The notes under the pieces: generated by a model | The model's database searches: none | Told to the model about the DNA's origin: nothing | Seen by the model: the letters and a program-made list of their open reading frames with translations, nothing else | Position numbers and translations under genes: made by a program | Part shown: positions 51,568 to 60,604 of the stretch, in pieces | How the letters are laid out: the number at the start of each line of letters is the position of its first letter | Numbering within the stretch: the stretch's first letter is position 1 | From: Candidatus Palauibacter soopunensis | GTDB taxonomy: Bacteria > Gemmatimonadota > Gemmatimonadetes > Palauibacterales > Palauibacteraceae | Assembly: GCF_947581735.1 (NCBI RefSeq) | Contig: NZ_CANPVT010000053.1 | Location: forward strand, 238,956-302,955 | Reading direction: 5' to 3' | DNA: 64,000 bases

Positions 51568-54053
51568 TTCGCCGAAGAAGTCGTGGGCGTGGCGAACACC
51601 AGGCTGTCCTCATCTTCGGCGATATCCACGCGGATCTGATCGCCGGGCTCGAAATCGGCCATCAGGATCCGCTCGGAGAGCGCATCCTCGACGTGCCGCT
51701 GAATCGTCCGCTTGAGCGGGCGGGCCCCGAACTTCTCATCATAGCCGCGGTCCACCAGGAACCGGATCGCGGCTTCGGTAAGTTCGAGTTCGAGCCTTTC
51801 CTCCGCGAGGCGCTTCTGCACCTCCCGGAGCTGGATATGCACGATCTCTCCCAGCTGCTCTTTCGACAGCGGGTGGAAGACGATCGTCTCTTCGACCCGG
51901 TTCAGGAATTCGGGCGTGAACACGCGTTCGATCTCATCCGAGACGCGCTCCCGGATCTGGTCGTAGTCGATCCCGCTCGCATCTTCCGTGAAGCCCACGC
52001 GGGTCGAGCTTCCGATGTCACGGCTCCCGACGTTCGAGGTCATGATGACGACGGTGTTCTTGAAGTCGATGACCCGGCCGTAGTTGTCCGTCAGCCGGCC
52101 CTCGTCGAGGACCTGGAGCAGGATGTTGAAGACGTCGGGATGCGCTTTCTCGATCTCGTCGAGCAGGACGACGCTGTACGGCCGTCGACGGATGGCCTTC
52201 GTGAGGGCGCCGGAGTCCTCGTAGCCGACGTAGCCCGGCGGCGCACCGATGAGACGGCTCACGGAGAATTTCTCCATGTACTCCGACATGTCGACGCGTA
52301 CGAGCGCGCTTTCCTCCGCGAAGAGGAAGCGCGCCAGAGCCCGAGCCAGTTCGGTTTTCCCCACCCCCGTCGGACCGCAGAAGATGAAGCTCCCGATGGG
52401 CCGGTCGGGATCCTTGAGGCCCGCCCGCCCGCGGCGAATGGCGCGACTCACCGCCTCGATCGCCTCATCCTGCCCGACGACGCTCTCGTGCAGTTCGTCC
52501 TCCATGCGGAGCAGGCGATCCGTCTCCGCCTCCCTCAGCCGCGTCACGGGAATCCCCGTCCAGCGGCCCACGATGAAGGCGATATCCTCCTCGTCGACCG
52601 TGGGTCGGAACTCGGCCCGCGCCCGCTCCCATTCGTCCCGCCGGCGCTTGATCTCCTCCTGGACCTCTTTCTCGCGGTCCCTCAGGTAGGCGGCACGCTC
52701 GAAGTCCTGGTCGCTGATCGCGGCGTCCTTCCACTCCGCGAGTTCCTCGAGCTTCGTGTGGAACTCCTGCACCTCGGCGGGCGGCACCTGAGCGGCGAGC
52801 CTCGACCGGGCGCCGGCTTCGTCGATCACGTCGATGGCCTTGTCGGGGAGGAAGCGGTCCGTGATGTAGCGTTCCGCCAGCCGGGCGGCCGCGGAGAGCG
52901 ATGCATCCGGGATCTCCACGTTGTGATGGTCCTCGTAGTACTTCCGCAGACCCTGGAGGATCTCGACGGTCTCATCGATGGTCGGAGCTTCGACGATCAC
53001 GGTCTGGAAGCGACGTTCCAGCGCGCCGTCCTTCTCGATGTACTTCCGGTATTCATTCAGCGTGGAGGCGCCCACGCACTGAAGCTCCCCCCGCGAGAGG
53101 GCCGGCTTGAGCATGTTCGACGCATCGATCGCACCTTCCGCCGCGCCCGCGCCGACGAGCGTGTGCAATTCGTCGATGAAGAGGATGACGCCCTTCGCCT
53201 GCGAGGTCTCGTTGACGATCGCCTTGAGACGCTCCTCGAACTGACCCCGGTACTTGGTGCCGGCGATGACCGCGGCCATATCGAGCGCGAGGACCCGGTG
53301 CCGCTTCAGGCTATCGGGCACGTCGCCCCGCTGGATCGCCTGGGCAAGCCCTTCGACGATCGCCGTCTTGCCCACCCCCGGCTCGCCGATGAGTACGGGG
53401 TTGTTCTTCTTGCGGCGCGAGAGGACCTCCATCATGCGCTCGATCTCGCCCAGCCGGCCGATCGTCGGATCGAGCTTGCCCTGCTTTGCGAGTTGCGTGA
53501 GATCGCGGCAGAAATGGTCCAGCGCCGGGGTTTTCGACTTCTTGTCCCCCTTCGTGCCCGACGCACTCGAGGGATCGGAAACGGAGGCCGCGGCGGGCGC
53601 ACCGCCGGCCGGCATATCCGTCCCGAGCAGCTTCAGCGTCTCGGCCCGCGCGCTGTCGAGTCCGATTCCGGCCTCTCCGAGCACCTTCGCCGCGAGCCCC
53701 TTCTCCTGGCGGAGGAGACCGAGCAGCAGGTGCTCCGTGCCCACGTAGGTGTGGTTGAGTTCCTCCGTTTCGGCCATCGCGTGCTCGAGCACGTTCTTCG
53801 CCTGCGTCGTGTAGGGGAGTTCGCCGATCGACGAACTGCTCTTCCCCGTCCGGATGTTCCCTTCCACGAGCTGCTTCAACTCGTCGAGATCGGCCGAGAG
53901 GTTGGCCAGAACCGCGGCCGCGACGCCTTCGCCTTCACGAATCAGGCCGAGGAGGATGTGCTCCGTGCCCACGTAATCGTGCTTGAGGCGGATGGCCTCC
54001 TCGCGCGCCATGGCGAGCACTTTCCGAACACGATCCGTGAAGTTGTAGTTCAT
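51564..54053 (-). CDS. clpC: ATP-dependent Clp protease ATP-binding subunit ClpC
   Basis: An 829-residue Hsp100 unfoldase. Two Clp N-terminal repeats ([20 protein letters not shown] and [20 protein letters not shown]), AAA-1 with [13 protein letters not shown] and [24 protein letters not shown], a UVR-containing middle domain ([26 protein letters not shown]), AAA-2 with [15 protein letters not shown], and a D2-small domain ([16 protein letters not shown]). It feeds proteins, including arginine-phosphorylated ones made by McsB, to ClpP. The ATG at 54053 begins [20 protein letters not shown], the usual ClpC start. Confidence 0.96.
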   Translation of the reverse strand: MNYNFTDRVRKVLAMAREEAIRLKHDYVGTEHILLGLIREGEGVAAAVLANLSADLDELKQLVEGNIRTGKSSSSIGELPYTTQAKNVLEHAMAETEELNHTYVGTEHLLLGLLRQEKGLAAKVLGEAGIGLDSARAETLKLLGTDMPAGGAPAAASVSDPSSASGTKGDKKSKTPALDHFCRDLTQLAKQGKLDPTIGRLGEIERMMEVLSRRKKNNPVLIGEPGVGKTAIVEGLAQAIQRGDVPDSLKRHRVLALDMAAVIAGTKYRGQFEERLKAIVNETSQAKGVILFIDELHTLVGAGAAEGAIDASNMLKPALSRGELQCVGASTLNEYRKYIEKDGALERRFQTVIVEAPTIDETVEILQGLRKYYEDHHNVEIPDASLSAAARLAERYITDRFLPDKAIDVIDEAGARSRLAAQVPPAEVQEFHTKLEELAEWKDAAISDQDFERAAYLRDREKEVQEEIKRRRDEWERARAEFRPTVDEEDIAFIVGRWTGIPVTRLREAETDRLLRMEDELHESVVGQDEAIEAVSRAIRRGRAGLKDPDRPIGSFIFCGPTGVGKTELARALARFLFAEESALVRVDMSEYMEKFSVSRLIGAPPGYVGYEDSGALTKAIRRRPYSVVLLDEIEKAHPDVFNILLQVLDEGRLTDNYGRVIDFKNTVVIMTSNVGSRDIGSSTRVGFTEDASGIDYDQIRERVSDEIERVFTPEFLNRVEETIVFHPLSKEQLGEIVHIQLREVQKRLAEERLELELTEAAIRFLVDRGYDEKFGARPLKRTIQRHVEDALSERILMADFEPGDQIRVDIAEDEDSLVFATPTTSSAK

Positions 54054-54094
54054 CCGAGTCTCATGTGGCGTCGACCTGACGGTCGGCAGCGTGA

Positions 54095-55180
54095 CTATCC
54101 CGCGCCATTCAGGGCTCTTCGAACGTAGCTCGCGCGGAACGCGTCCGCATCCGCCTCGTCGAGCCGGCGCCCCGCCGCGCGCGCGAGATGTGCGGTCTGG
54201 GCGTGGATCATCATGCGGCTGATCACGTCTACCCGGGGTGTTTTTAGAAGTTTCAGCGAGATGCCGAGCCGGACCCCGGAGAGGAGGTTCATCATCTCTT
54301 CGAAGGGCAGACTCCTTGCGTGACACAGGATCCCGTAGGCTCGCCAGACCTTGTCCTCGAGCACGTTCGGCGCCTCGCGCAGCAGCACGGCCCGCGCCTG
54401 CTTCTCGTATCCGATGACGCGGCCGACCAGGCGTTCGAGCTGGTCGATCAGATCCTCCTCCGTCTTGCCCAGTGTCGTCTGATTCGAGATCTGAAACAGG
54501 TTTCCCACGATCCTCGAACCCTCTCCGTATAGACCCCGATAGGTGACGCCGAGTTGCCCCATCCCCTCCAGCACCTTGCGGATCTGACGGGTGAGGACGA
54601 GACCGGGCAGATGGATGAAGACGGAAGCCCGCAGCCCGGTTCCTACATTGGTCGGACACGAGGTCAGGAAGCCGAACTCCTGATGGAAGGCGTACGGGAG
54701 ACGTGCGCCGATCTCCTCGTCGAGCTGATCGAGGTCTCGCCAGGCGGCCGCGAGCTGGAAACCCCCGCGCAGCGTCTGCAGCCGGAGGTGATCCTCTTCG
54801 TTCACCATCATCCCGAGCGCGCGCGTCCGGGAAAGGGCAAGACCCGAGCCGCGACGCGGTCCGGTTTCGGGCCCGCCGATGAGTTCCTTGCTTACGAGGC
54901 GCCGCTCGAGCAGGAGGAGGCGATCGACCGGGTCGAGACGGGAGATCTCCCAGAAATCGACCTCTTCGAGCACGCCCGCCGCATCCGTCGCCGCCCGCGC
55001 CTTCTCGAGCAGGGCTTCTCGCTCGTCGCCGGTCGCGTGCGCGGAGAACGAGTAACCCTGGAGGTTGCGGGCGAGGCGTACGCGACTCGAGACGACGATA
55101 TCGCCATCGGGGCCCTCTTCATCCAACCAGTCGAGACCGTGAGTTCCAATGGGCGGCGCGGCCGCCGGCCCGTTCGTCAC
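54095..55180 (-). CDS. mcsB: Protein arginine kinase McsB
   Basis: A 361-residue phosphagen-kinase-like enzyme that phosphorylates arginines and marks proteins for Clp[67 protein letters not shown] (catalytic Glu/ATP site) and [24 protein letters not shown] with active-site Cys are all conserved. Overlaps mcsA by 4 bases; 41 bases precede clpC. Confidence 0.95.
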   Translation of the reverse strand: MTNGPAAAPPIGTHGLDWLDEEGPDGDIVVSSRVRLARNLQGYSFSAHATGDEREALLEKARAATDAAGVLEEVDFWEISRLDPVDRLLLLERRLVSKELIGGPETGPRRGSGLALSRTRALGMMVNEEDHLRLQTLRGGFQLAAAWRDLDQLDEEIGARLPYAFHQEFGFLTSCPTNVGTGLRASVFIHLPGLVLTRQIRKVLEGMGQLGVTYRGLYGEGSRIVGNLFQISNQTTLGKTEEDLIDQLERLVGRVIGYEKQARAVLLREAPNVLEDKVWRAYGILCHARSLPFEEMMNLLSGVRLGISLKLLKTPRVDVISRMMIHAQTAHLARAAGRRLDEADADAFRASYVRRALNGAG

Positions 55181-55671
55181 GAGACCTCCGTCAGCGCGTG
55201 GATCGCGTCTCTGAGGTCCGCCGCGGATTCGAAATCCTCGATCTCCACGGCGCGCTCAAGCCGTCTCCTTAGGGTGGAGAGGCGGACCTGCTCCGGGTCC
55301 GCGTCGGGGGCCGTACTCACGTACACCTTCCCCATGTGCTGCGAAGAGCCGTGCACGCGGCGGAGGAGCGCGCGGAGCTGGCGGTGGAACTGCGCGTAGC
55401 ACTGCGGACAACCCAGCCTCCCCGATTTGCGGAAGTCGCCTGCGCCGGTGCCGCAGTATTCGCAAGCCTCGCCGGACTCGTCGAACAGGTTGTCCCCGGC
55501 GCTCCCGCCGAGGTGCGCGAGCAGATCCGCCATGGGCGCGGATCCGCCGCCGGCCGCCACACCCTTCAACGTCGCGCAGGTCGAGCAGAGATTGAGCGTG
55601 CGCATCTCGTCGTTCTCAATCTCGGTAAGGGTGATCTTCGCCTTGCGCTCTCCGCAGTTTTCGCAGTCCAT
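55177..55671 (-). CDS. mcsA: McsA-like activator of protein arginine kinase
   Basis: A 164-residue protein with four CxxC pairs (CENC, CSTC, CEYC, CPQC) forming zinc sites and a C-terminal UVR motif (LRRRLERAVEIEDFESAADLRDAIHAL) matching that in ClpC and UvrB. This is the architecture of McsA, which activates McsB. The mcsA-mcsB-clpC order matches Bacillus, except that the ctsR repressor gene is absent here. Confidence 0.93.
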   Translation of the reverse strand: MDCENCGERKAKITLTEIENDEMRTLNLCSTCATLKGVAAGGGSAPMADLLAHLGGSAGDNLFDESGEACEYCGTGAGDFRKSGRLGCPQCYAQFHRQLRALLRRVHGSSQHMGKVYVSTAPDADPEQVRLSTLRRRLERAVEIEDFESAADLRDAIHALTEVS

Positions 55672-55700
55672 CCCGTTTCTCCGTTACCTCGCCCGGCGCT

Positions 55701-56408
55701 TCATCGCGCCGCGACGAGTCCGCCGCTCTCGATGCGGAGCACCCGACTCGCGCGTCCCGCCAGTTCGCGGCTGTGCGTCACGACGACCAGAGCCGCGCCG
55801 TGCCCGTCCACCAGCTCGAACAGCAGATCGTGCAGGCGCAGCGTCGCCTCCGCGTCCAGGTTTCCGGACGGCTCGTCCGCCAACACGAGCGGGGGCGCGT
55901 TCGCCAGCGCCCGCGCCACCGCGACCCGCTGCTGTTCGCCGCCGGAGAGCCGGCGCGGCCGGTGGCTCGCCCGTTCCGACAGCCCGACTTGAGCCAGCAG
56001 TTCGGCGGCCCGGTCGCGGGCTTCCTCCCGCGATGCCCCGGCGATCAACCGCGGCAGCATCACGTTCTCCAGCGCCGTGAAGTCGCGCAGCAGGTGATGG
56101 AACTGAAACACGAAGCCGACGAACCGGTTCCTCAACTCGGCCAGCCGCTCCCCCTCCAGTTCCGACACCCGCTCGCCCCCGAGCCAGACATCTCCCTCCG
56201 TCGGCCGGTCGAGGGCGCCGAGCAAATGTAGCAGCGTGGACTTCCCCGACCCACTCGGACCCACGATCGCGAGGGCGTCCCCCGGGGCCACGGTCAGGTC
56301 GATCGCCTTCAGGACGGGGAGGAGGCCGCCATCCGGGCTCGGAAAGGTCCGCTCGAGTCCCACCGCCCGCACCGCGGCCGGCGGGACTCCCCCGCGCTCC
56401 GCCGTCAT
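55701..56408 (-). CDS. lolD: Lipoprotein-releasing system ATP-binding protein LolD
   Basis: A 235-residue ABC ATPase of the MacB/LolD subgroup: Walker A VGPSGSGKSTLL, Q-loop FVFQFHHLL, signature LSGGEQQRVAVARAL, Walker B LVLADEPSGNLD, and switch HS. FQFHHLLRDFTALENVMLP is typical of LolD. It powers release of outer-membrane lipoproteins to LolA. ATG at 56408 overlaps lolC (ATGA). Confidence 0.92.
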   Translation of the reverse strand: MTAERGGVPPAAVRAVGLERTFPSPDGGLLPVLKAIDLTVAPGDALAIVGPSGSGKSTLLHLLGALDRPTEGDVWLGGERVSELEGERLAELRNRFVGFVFQFHHLLRDFTALENVMLPRLIAGASREEARDRAAELLAQVGLSERASHRPRRLSGGEQQRVAVARALANAPPLVLADEPSGNLDAEATLRLHDLLFELVDGHGAALVVVTHSRELAGRASRVLRIESGGLVAAR

Positions 56409-57757
56409 TCGTGCCGGATGGCGTCGACCGGCGCGAGCGCCGCGGCCTTTCGCGCCGGATAGATCGTGGCCAGGTAGGAGATGAGCAGCGAGCCGACGAC
56501 AATCAGCGTGACATCGAGGGGCGCGAGCGAGATCGGCAGCCGGTCGATGAAGTAGACATCGCTCGGGAGCGTGATGAACTCGTAGCGGGTCAGCGCCCAG
56601 GCCAGGATGGCCCCGAGGACGGCCCCGAGCGTTGTGCCCACGACGCCGATGAACAGCCCCATGTTGGTGAATACTCTTCCGACGCCCCGGGCCGTCACCC
56701 CCATCGAGCGGAGGATCCCGATCTCGCGCGTCCGGTCGGCGACCATCATCACGAGCGTCGAGACGATGTTGAAGGAAGCGACGAGGACGATGAGGATGAG
56801 GACGACGGCCATGCCGAGCTTCTCGAGGCGCAGCGCGGAGAAGAGGCTCCGGTTGAGTTCCTGCCAGCCCTCCACGCGGTAGGGCCAGCCGAGCGCCTCC
56901 TCCAGCCGCGCGGACACTTCCGTCGCCTGCCACGGGTCGCTCACATCGAACTCGATGCCGGTTACGGCGTCGCCGAGCCCGAACAGGGCCTGCGCCTCGG
57001 CGAGCGGGGCCATCGCAAGCTCGTCGTCGTACTGGTAGAGCCCCGTCTGGAAGATCCCCGTGACCTCGAAGCGCCGCAGCGAGGCCGAGAGCCCCGCGGC
57101 CGACAGCGTCGCGTCCCGGGTGGACAGCGCGACGATGACCTTGCCCTGGTAGAGACCCATCTTCTGTGCGAGACCGCGCCCCACCACGATGCCCGGGTTC
57201 CCGGATTCGGTCGCGCCAAAGGGCGGCTCCCCGATGATGAGGTGCTCCATGAGCCCGGCGATCCGCATCCCGTCCGGGTCGTCCGGGATCCCGCGCAGGA
57301 CGATGGATTCGTTGTAACGGTCGCCCTGCTGGGTGAGGATGACGTGGTTGAAGGCGAACGGAGAGGCCGCGACCACGTCGTCATCCTGCCGGACCCGGTC
57401 GAGGACCGTCTCCCAGTCGGCCATCTGGAAGCCGCTGTCGAGTTCCATCACGTGCGCGTGCGGACCGCCGCTGAGGATTCGGTCCCTCAGGCTCTCCTGG
57501 AGACCGTTGAGGACGCCGATGACGACGATGAGGGCCATCACGCCGACGGCCACGCCTCCCACGGCGAGACTGGATATGAAGGCGACGAGCCTGGAGTCCT
57601 CTTCGTCCACGGTGCCGGTGCCCGCGAGGGGACGCCACGGCCGGCCGAGGAAGCGGCCCAAGGCGCGGAAGCCCCCGAAGACGGACATGCGGCGCCCGGT
57701 CCCGCGCAGGTAGCGCCGGGCGACGAACCGCTCGAAGCGGCCCCGCCCTCCGCTCAC
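56405..57757 (-). CDS. lolC: Lipoprotein-releasing permease LolC/LolE (LolF-like)
   Basis: A 450-residue permease with one N-terminal helix (FISSLAVGGVAVGVMALIVVIGVLNGLQ), a periplasmic domain (about 85-320) and three C-terminal helices (FtsX-type, LVASFNIVSTLVMMVADRTREIGILRSMGVT ... RKAAALAPVDAIRHE). VARRYLRGTGRR at the N-terminus is typical. Only one permease is found with lolD, so it may act as a homodimer (LolF type). GTG start overlaps lysS. Confidence 0.88.
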   Translation of the reverse strand: MSGGRGRFERFVARRYLRGTGRRMSVFGGFRALGRFLGRPWRPLAGTGTVDEEDSRLVAFISSLAVGGVAVGVMALIVVIGVLNGLQESLRDRILSGGPHAHVMELDSGFQMADWETVLDRVRQDDDVVAASPFAFNHVILTQQGDRYNESIVLRGIPDDPDGMRIAGLMEHLIIGEPPFGATESGNPGIVVGRGLAQKMGLYQGKVIVALSTRDATLSAAGLSASLRRFEVTGIFQTGLYQYDDELAMAPLAEAQALFGLGDAVTGIEFDVSDPWQATEVSARLEEALGWPYRVEGWQELNRSLFSALRLEKLGMAVVLILIVLVASFNIVSTLVMMVADRTREIGILRSMGVTARGVGRVFTNMGLFIGVVGTTLGAVLGAILAWALTRYEFITLPSDVYFIDRLPISLAPLDVTLIVVGSLLISYLATIYPARKAAALAPVDAIRHE

Positions 57758-59370
57758 GAGCGTCCCTCCTCAGGACGGAGGATGGGAAAGAGGACGACGT
57801 CGCGGATCGAAGTCTGTCCCGTCATCAGCATGACGAGGCGGTCGACCCCGAGCCCGAACCCGCCCGTGGGAGGCAGCCCGTATTCCAGCGCCCGCACGTA
57901 GTCCTCATCGATCTCCATCGCCTCCTGGTCCCCCGCCTCCCTCAGCCGTTGCTGCGCCGCGAACCGGTTCCACTGGTCCGCCGGGTCGTTGAGTTCGCTG
58001 AATGCGTTCACGAGTTCGAAGCCGCACGCGATGACCTCGAATCGCTCCGCGAACTCCGGCTCGCCCCGCTTCGGTTTCGCGAGCGGGCTCATGTCGATCG
58101 GGTGACCGTACACGAAGACCGGGTCCGTGATCCGGCCTTCTACCAGGTCCGAGAACAGGGCGTCCAGCATCTGCACGCGGGAGAGTTCGTCCGCATCGGT
58201 GCGCCCGGTCTCCCTTGCCAGGGCGCGAAGGTCCTCGTCCTCCGCCTTCCGCGGATCGAGTCCGGTGGCCTCCGCGAACGCCTCATCCCAGCGGATCCGG
58301 GTCCAGGGCGCGGCGAGGTCGACGACCGCCCCATCGTACTCGAAGCGCGTCGTCCCCATCACTTCGCGCGCGACGTCGCCGATCATCGTCTCGGTGAGGC
58401 TCATCACGTCCTCGTAGTCGGCGAACGCGAAGTACAGCTCGAGCATCGTGAACTCGGGGTTGTGCGTGCGGTCGATCCCCTCGTTGCGGAAGTCGTGTCC
58501 GATCTCGTACACCCGGTCGAGATTCCCGACGATGAGCCGCTTCAGGTAAAGTTCATCCGCGATCCGCAGGAACATCTTCCGGTCGAGCCGGTGGTGGTGC
58601 GTGGAGAACGGCCGCGCGAGGGCGCCCCCGTAGAGCGGCTGCAGGATCGGAGTCTCCACTTCGAGGAAGCCGCGCGCGTCGAGCCAGCGGCGGAGCTCCG
58701 TGACGACCCTGCCCCGGATCCGGAACACCTCGCGGACCTCCGGGTTCACCGCCAGGTCCGCATACCGCTGCCGGTAGCGCGAGGCCTGATCACTGAATCC
58801 GCTGTGCACGACGCGCCGCCCATCCTCGGCGACCTCCTCCTTCCCGAACGGGAGCGGACGGAGCGTCTTGGTCAGGAGGACGAGGGACTCCGCGCGAACC
58901 GTGACCTCGCCGCGCCGGGTCCGAAAGACGGTCCCCTCGACCCCGACCCAGTCCCCGAGGTCGAGCAGATCCACGAGCGCCGAACCCTCGTCGCCCAGGA
59001 GGTTGCGCCGCAGATGGATCTGCAGCCGCCCGTCGCGGTCGCCGATGTGCGCGAAGGCGCTCCCTCCCAGATCGCGGTAGGAGAGGATGCGGCCGGCAAC
59101 CCGGACACCTTCGAGTTCGGGAGGATCCCCGCCGTCCGTTGCCGCTTGAGCCGCGGCCTCCGCCTCCTCGAACGCCGCGAAGGCCTCGCGCAGTTCGTGG
59201 GAACGGTCGAAGGCGCGGCCGTAGGGGTCGACGCCGAGTTCGCGCAGCCGGGCAAGTTTCGCGAAGCGGTCCCTTACGGGCTTCGGCCGCTCCTCCGACC
59301 CGTACCAGCAGGAGGTACAGATGCCGTCCCGGAGTCCCGGGGGTTCGGAGCCGCAGGAAGGACAGTTCAT
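57754..59370 (-). CDS. lysS: Lysyl-tRNA synthetase (class II) with N-terminal zinc ribbon
   Basis: A 538-residue enzyme. The anticodon-binding OB domain (GVRVAGRILSYRDLGGSAFAHIGDRDGRLQIHL) and class II core (motif 2 IGHDFRNEGIDRTHNPEFTMLELYFAF, motif 3 GFGLGVDRLVMLMTGQTSIRDVVLFP) are standard. Ahead of these lies MNCPSCGSEPPGLRDGICTSCWYG, a C4 zinc-ribbon-like addition that I do not know from typical LysRS. The ATG at 59370 overlaps the prfB stop (ATGA), supporting translation of that segment. Later in-frame starts would lack it. prfB-lysS adjacency is also seen in E. coli. Confidence 0.93.
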   Translation of the reverse strand: MNCPSCGSEPPGLRDGICTSCWYGSEERPKPVRDRFAKLARLRELGVDPYGRAFDRSHELREAFAAFEEAEAAAQAATDGGDPPELEGVRVAGRILSYRDLGGSAFAHIGDRDGRLQIHLRRNLLGDEGSALVDLLDLGDWVGVEGTVFRTRRGEVTVRAESLVLLTKTLRPLPFGKEEVAEDGRRVVHSGFSDQASRYRQRYADLAVNPEVREVFRIRGRVVTELRRWLDARGFLEVETPILQPLYGGALARPFSTHHHRLDRKMFLRIADELYLKRLIVGNLDRVYEIGHDFRNEGIDRTHNPEFTMLELYFAFADYEDVMSLTETMIGDVAREVMGTTRFEYDGAVVDLAAPWTRIRWDEAFAEATGLDPRKAEDEDLRALARETGRTDADELSRVQMLDALFSDLVEGRITDPVFVYGHPIDMSPLAKPKRGEPEFAERFEVIACGFELVNAFSELNDPADQWNRFAAQQRLREAGDQEAMEIDEDYVRALEYGLPPTGGFGLGVDRLVMLMTGQTSIRDVVLFPILRPEEGRS

Positions 59371-60480
59371 GCGCCCGTCCTGCCGGATTCCTGGAGAAAC
59401 GCCTGGATGAACCCGTCGATCTCGCCGTCCAGCACGGCGTCGACGTTGCCGACCTCGAGATTCGTCCGGTGGTCCTTGACCATCTTGTAGGGCTGCAGGA
59501 CGTAGGACCGGATCTGTCGCCCCCACTCGATCCGCGTCTTGGCCCCCTCCAGTTCGGCCCGGCGCGCCTCCCGTTCCTCGACGGCCCGCTGGTAGAGGGC
59601 GGCCTGCAGCATCTTCATCGCCTTGGACTTGTTCTTGTGCTGGCTGCGCTCCTGCTGGCACGAGACGACGATGCCCGTCGGGAGGTGCGTGATCCGCACC
59701 GCGGAGTCCGTCTTGTTCACGTGCTGGCCGCCCGCCCCGGACGCGCGGAAGGTGTCGACCCTGAGATCCTCGTCGTTGACCTCGATCTCGATGTCCTCAT
59801 CCACGACCGGGTAGACGAAGACGGAGGCGAACGAGGTGTGGCGGCGCCCCTGCGAGTCGAAGGGGGAGATGCGCACAAGGCGGTGGACACCCCGTTCGGC
59901 CGAAAGATACCCGTAGGCGAACTGTCCTTCCACATCGAGCGTGGCCGACTTGATCCCCGCTTCCTCGGCCGGAAGGAGATCCATGACCTCGACATCGTAG
60001 TCGTGCTGTTCGGCCCAGCGCAGGTACATGCGCATGAGCATCTCCGCCCAGTCCTGCGACTCGGTCCCGCCGGCGCCCGGGTTGATCGTGACGAGCGCGC
60101 TGCGGTGGGCGTCCTCCCCGCGCAGCATGTTCCGCGACTCCAGGCGAGCGGCCTCCATCTCCGCCCGCTCGAGTCCCGCTTCGAGTTCCGCCTGCAGCTC
60201 GGCGTCGTCCTCGTCCTCGAGCAGAAGCGCCATCTCGAACAGATCGTCCACCCGGGCGGAGCAGTCCGCCCATGGACGGGTCCAACCCTTGAGAAGGTTC
60301 GCCTCGCCGATGACCTCTTTCGCGCCGTCGCGGTCGTTCCAGAAGTCGGGGGCCGCCATCTTCTTTTCGAGTTCCGCGATGCGGATCAGCTTCGCGGAGA
60401 TCTCAAAGATACCCCCGTAGCTCATCGAGCCGGCTGCGCAGCGCCTCCGCACGCTCTTTCTGTCTCACCAACTCCGTCAT
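59367..60480 (-). CDS. prfB: Peptide chain release factor 2 with programmed +1 frameshift
   Basis: Zero frame starts at ATG 60480 (GGAG site) and encodes 25 codons, MTELVRQKERAEALRSRLDELRGYL, then meets TGA at 60403-60405. A +1 shift at CTT continues as EISAKLIRIAELEKK... to give about 370 residues. The GGQ peptidyl-tRNA hydrolysis motif is in RASGAGGQHVNKTDSAVRITHLPTG and the tripeptide anticodon lies in SPFDSQGRRHTSF (SPF, RF2 type). RF2 recognises UGA/UAA. Annotated as a single CDS despite the internal stop. Confidence 0.93.
60397..60420 (-). promoter_or_regulatory. RF2 programmed +1 frameshift site (ACGGGGGTATCTTTGAG)
   Basis: On the minus strand CTA CGG GGG TAT CTT TGA G matches the E. 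coli RF2 slippery site AGG GGG TAT CTT TGA C: the internal Shine-Dalgarno-like GGGGG, TAT spacer, slippery CTT and slow UGA stop at 60403-60405. Low RF2 slows termination at UGA and favours the +1 shift, giving feedback on RF2 level. The E. coli C after UGA is G here. Confidence 0.9.
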
Positions 60481-60529
60481 TCCGGCTCCAGTCCCTCCGT
60501 GCGACGCCAGGTCCGTATGGGGTGTGATG

Positions 60530-60551
60530 GCGTGGTGTCTCCGAACCACGC
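60530..60551 (-). other. Stem-loop between rnr and prfB
   Basis: A 7-bp inverted repeat (gcgtggt / accacgc) with an 8-base loop in the 124-base gap after the rnr stop and before the prfB ATG. No T-run. It could weaken read-through or protect the rnr message end. No clear prfB promoter was recognised in the gap. Confidence 0.3.
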
Positions 60552-60604
60552 TGGGCGTAAATAGACCACGTTTCCCCGCGGAAGGCGAACTTTCGAGAGC
60601 CGCG

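Noticed and set aside
60404..60452. GTG/ATG codons in the +1 frame as independent starts of prfB
   Set aside because: The upstream zero-frame leader with the canonical GGGGG-TAT-CTT-TGA signal explains the gene better as a programmed frameshift.
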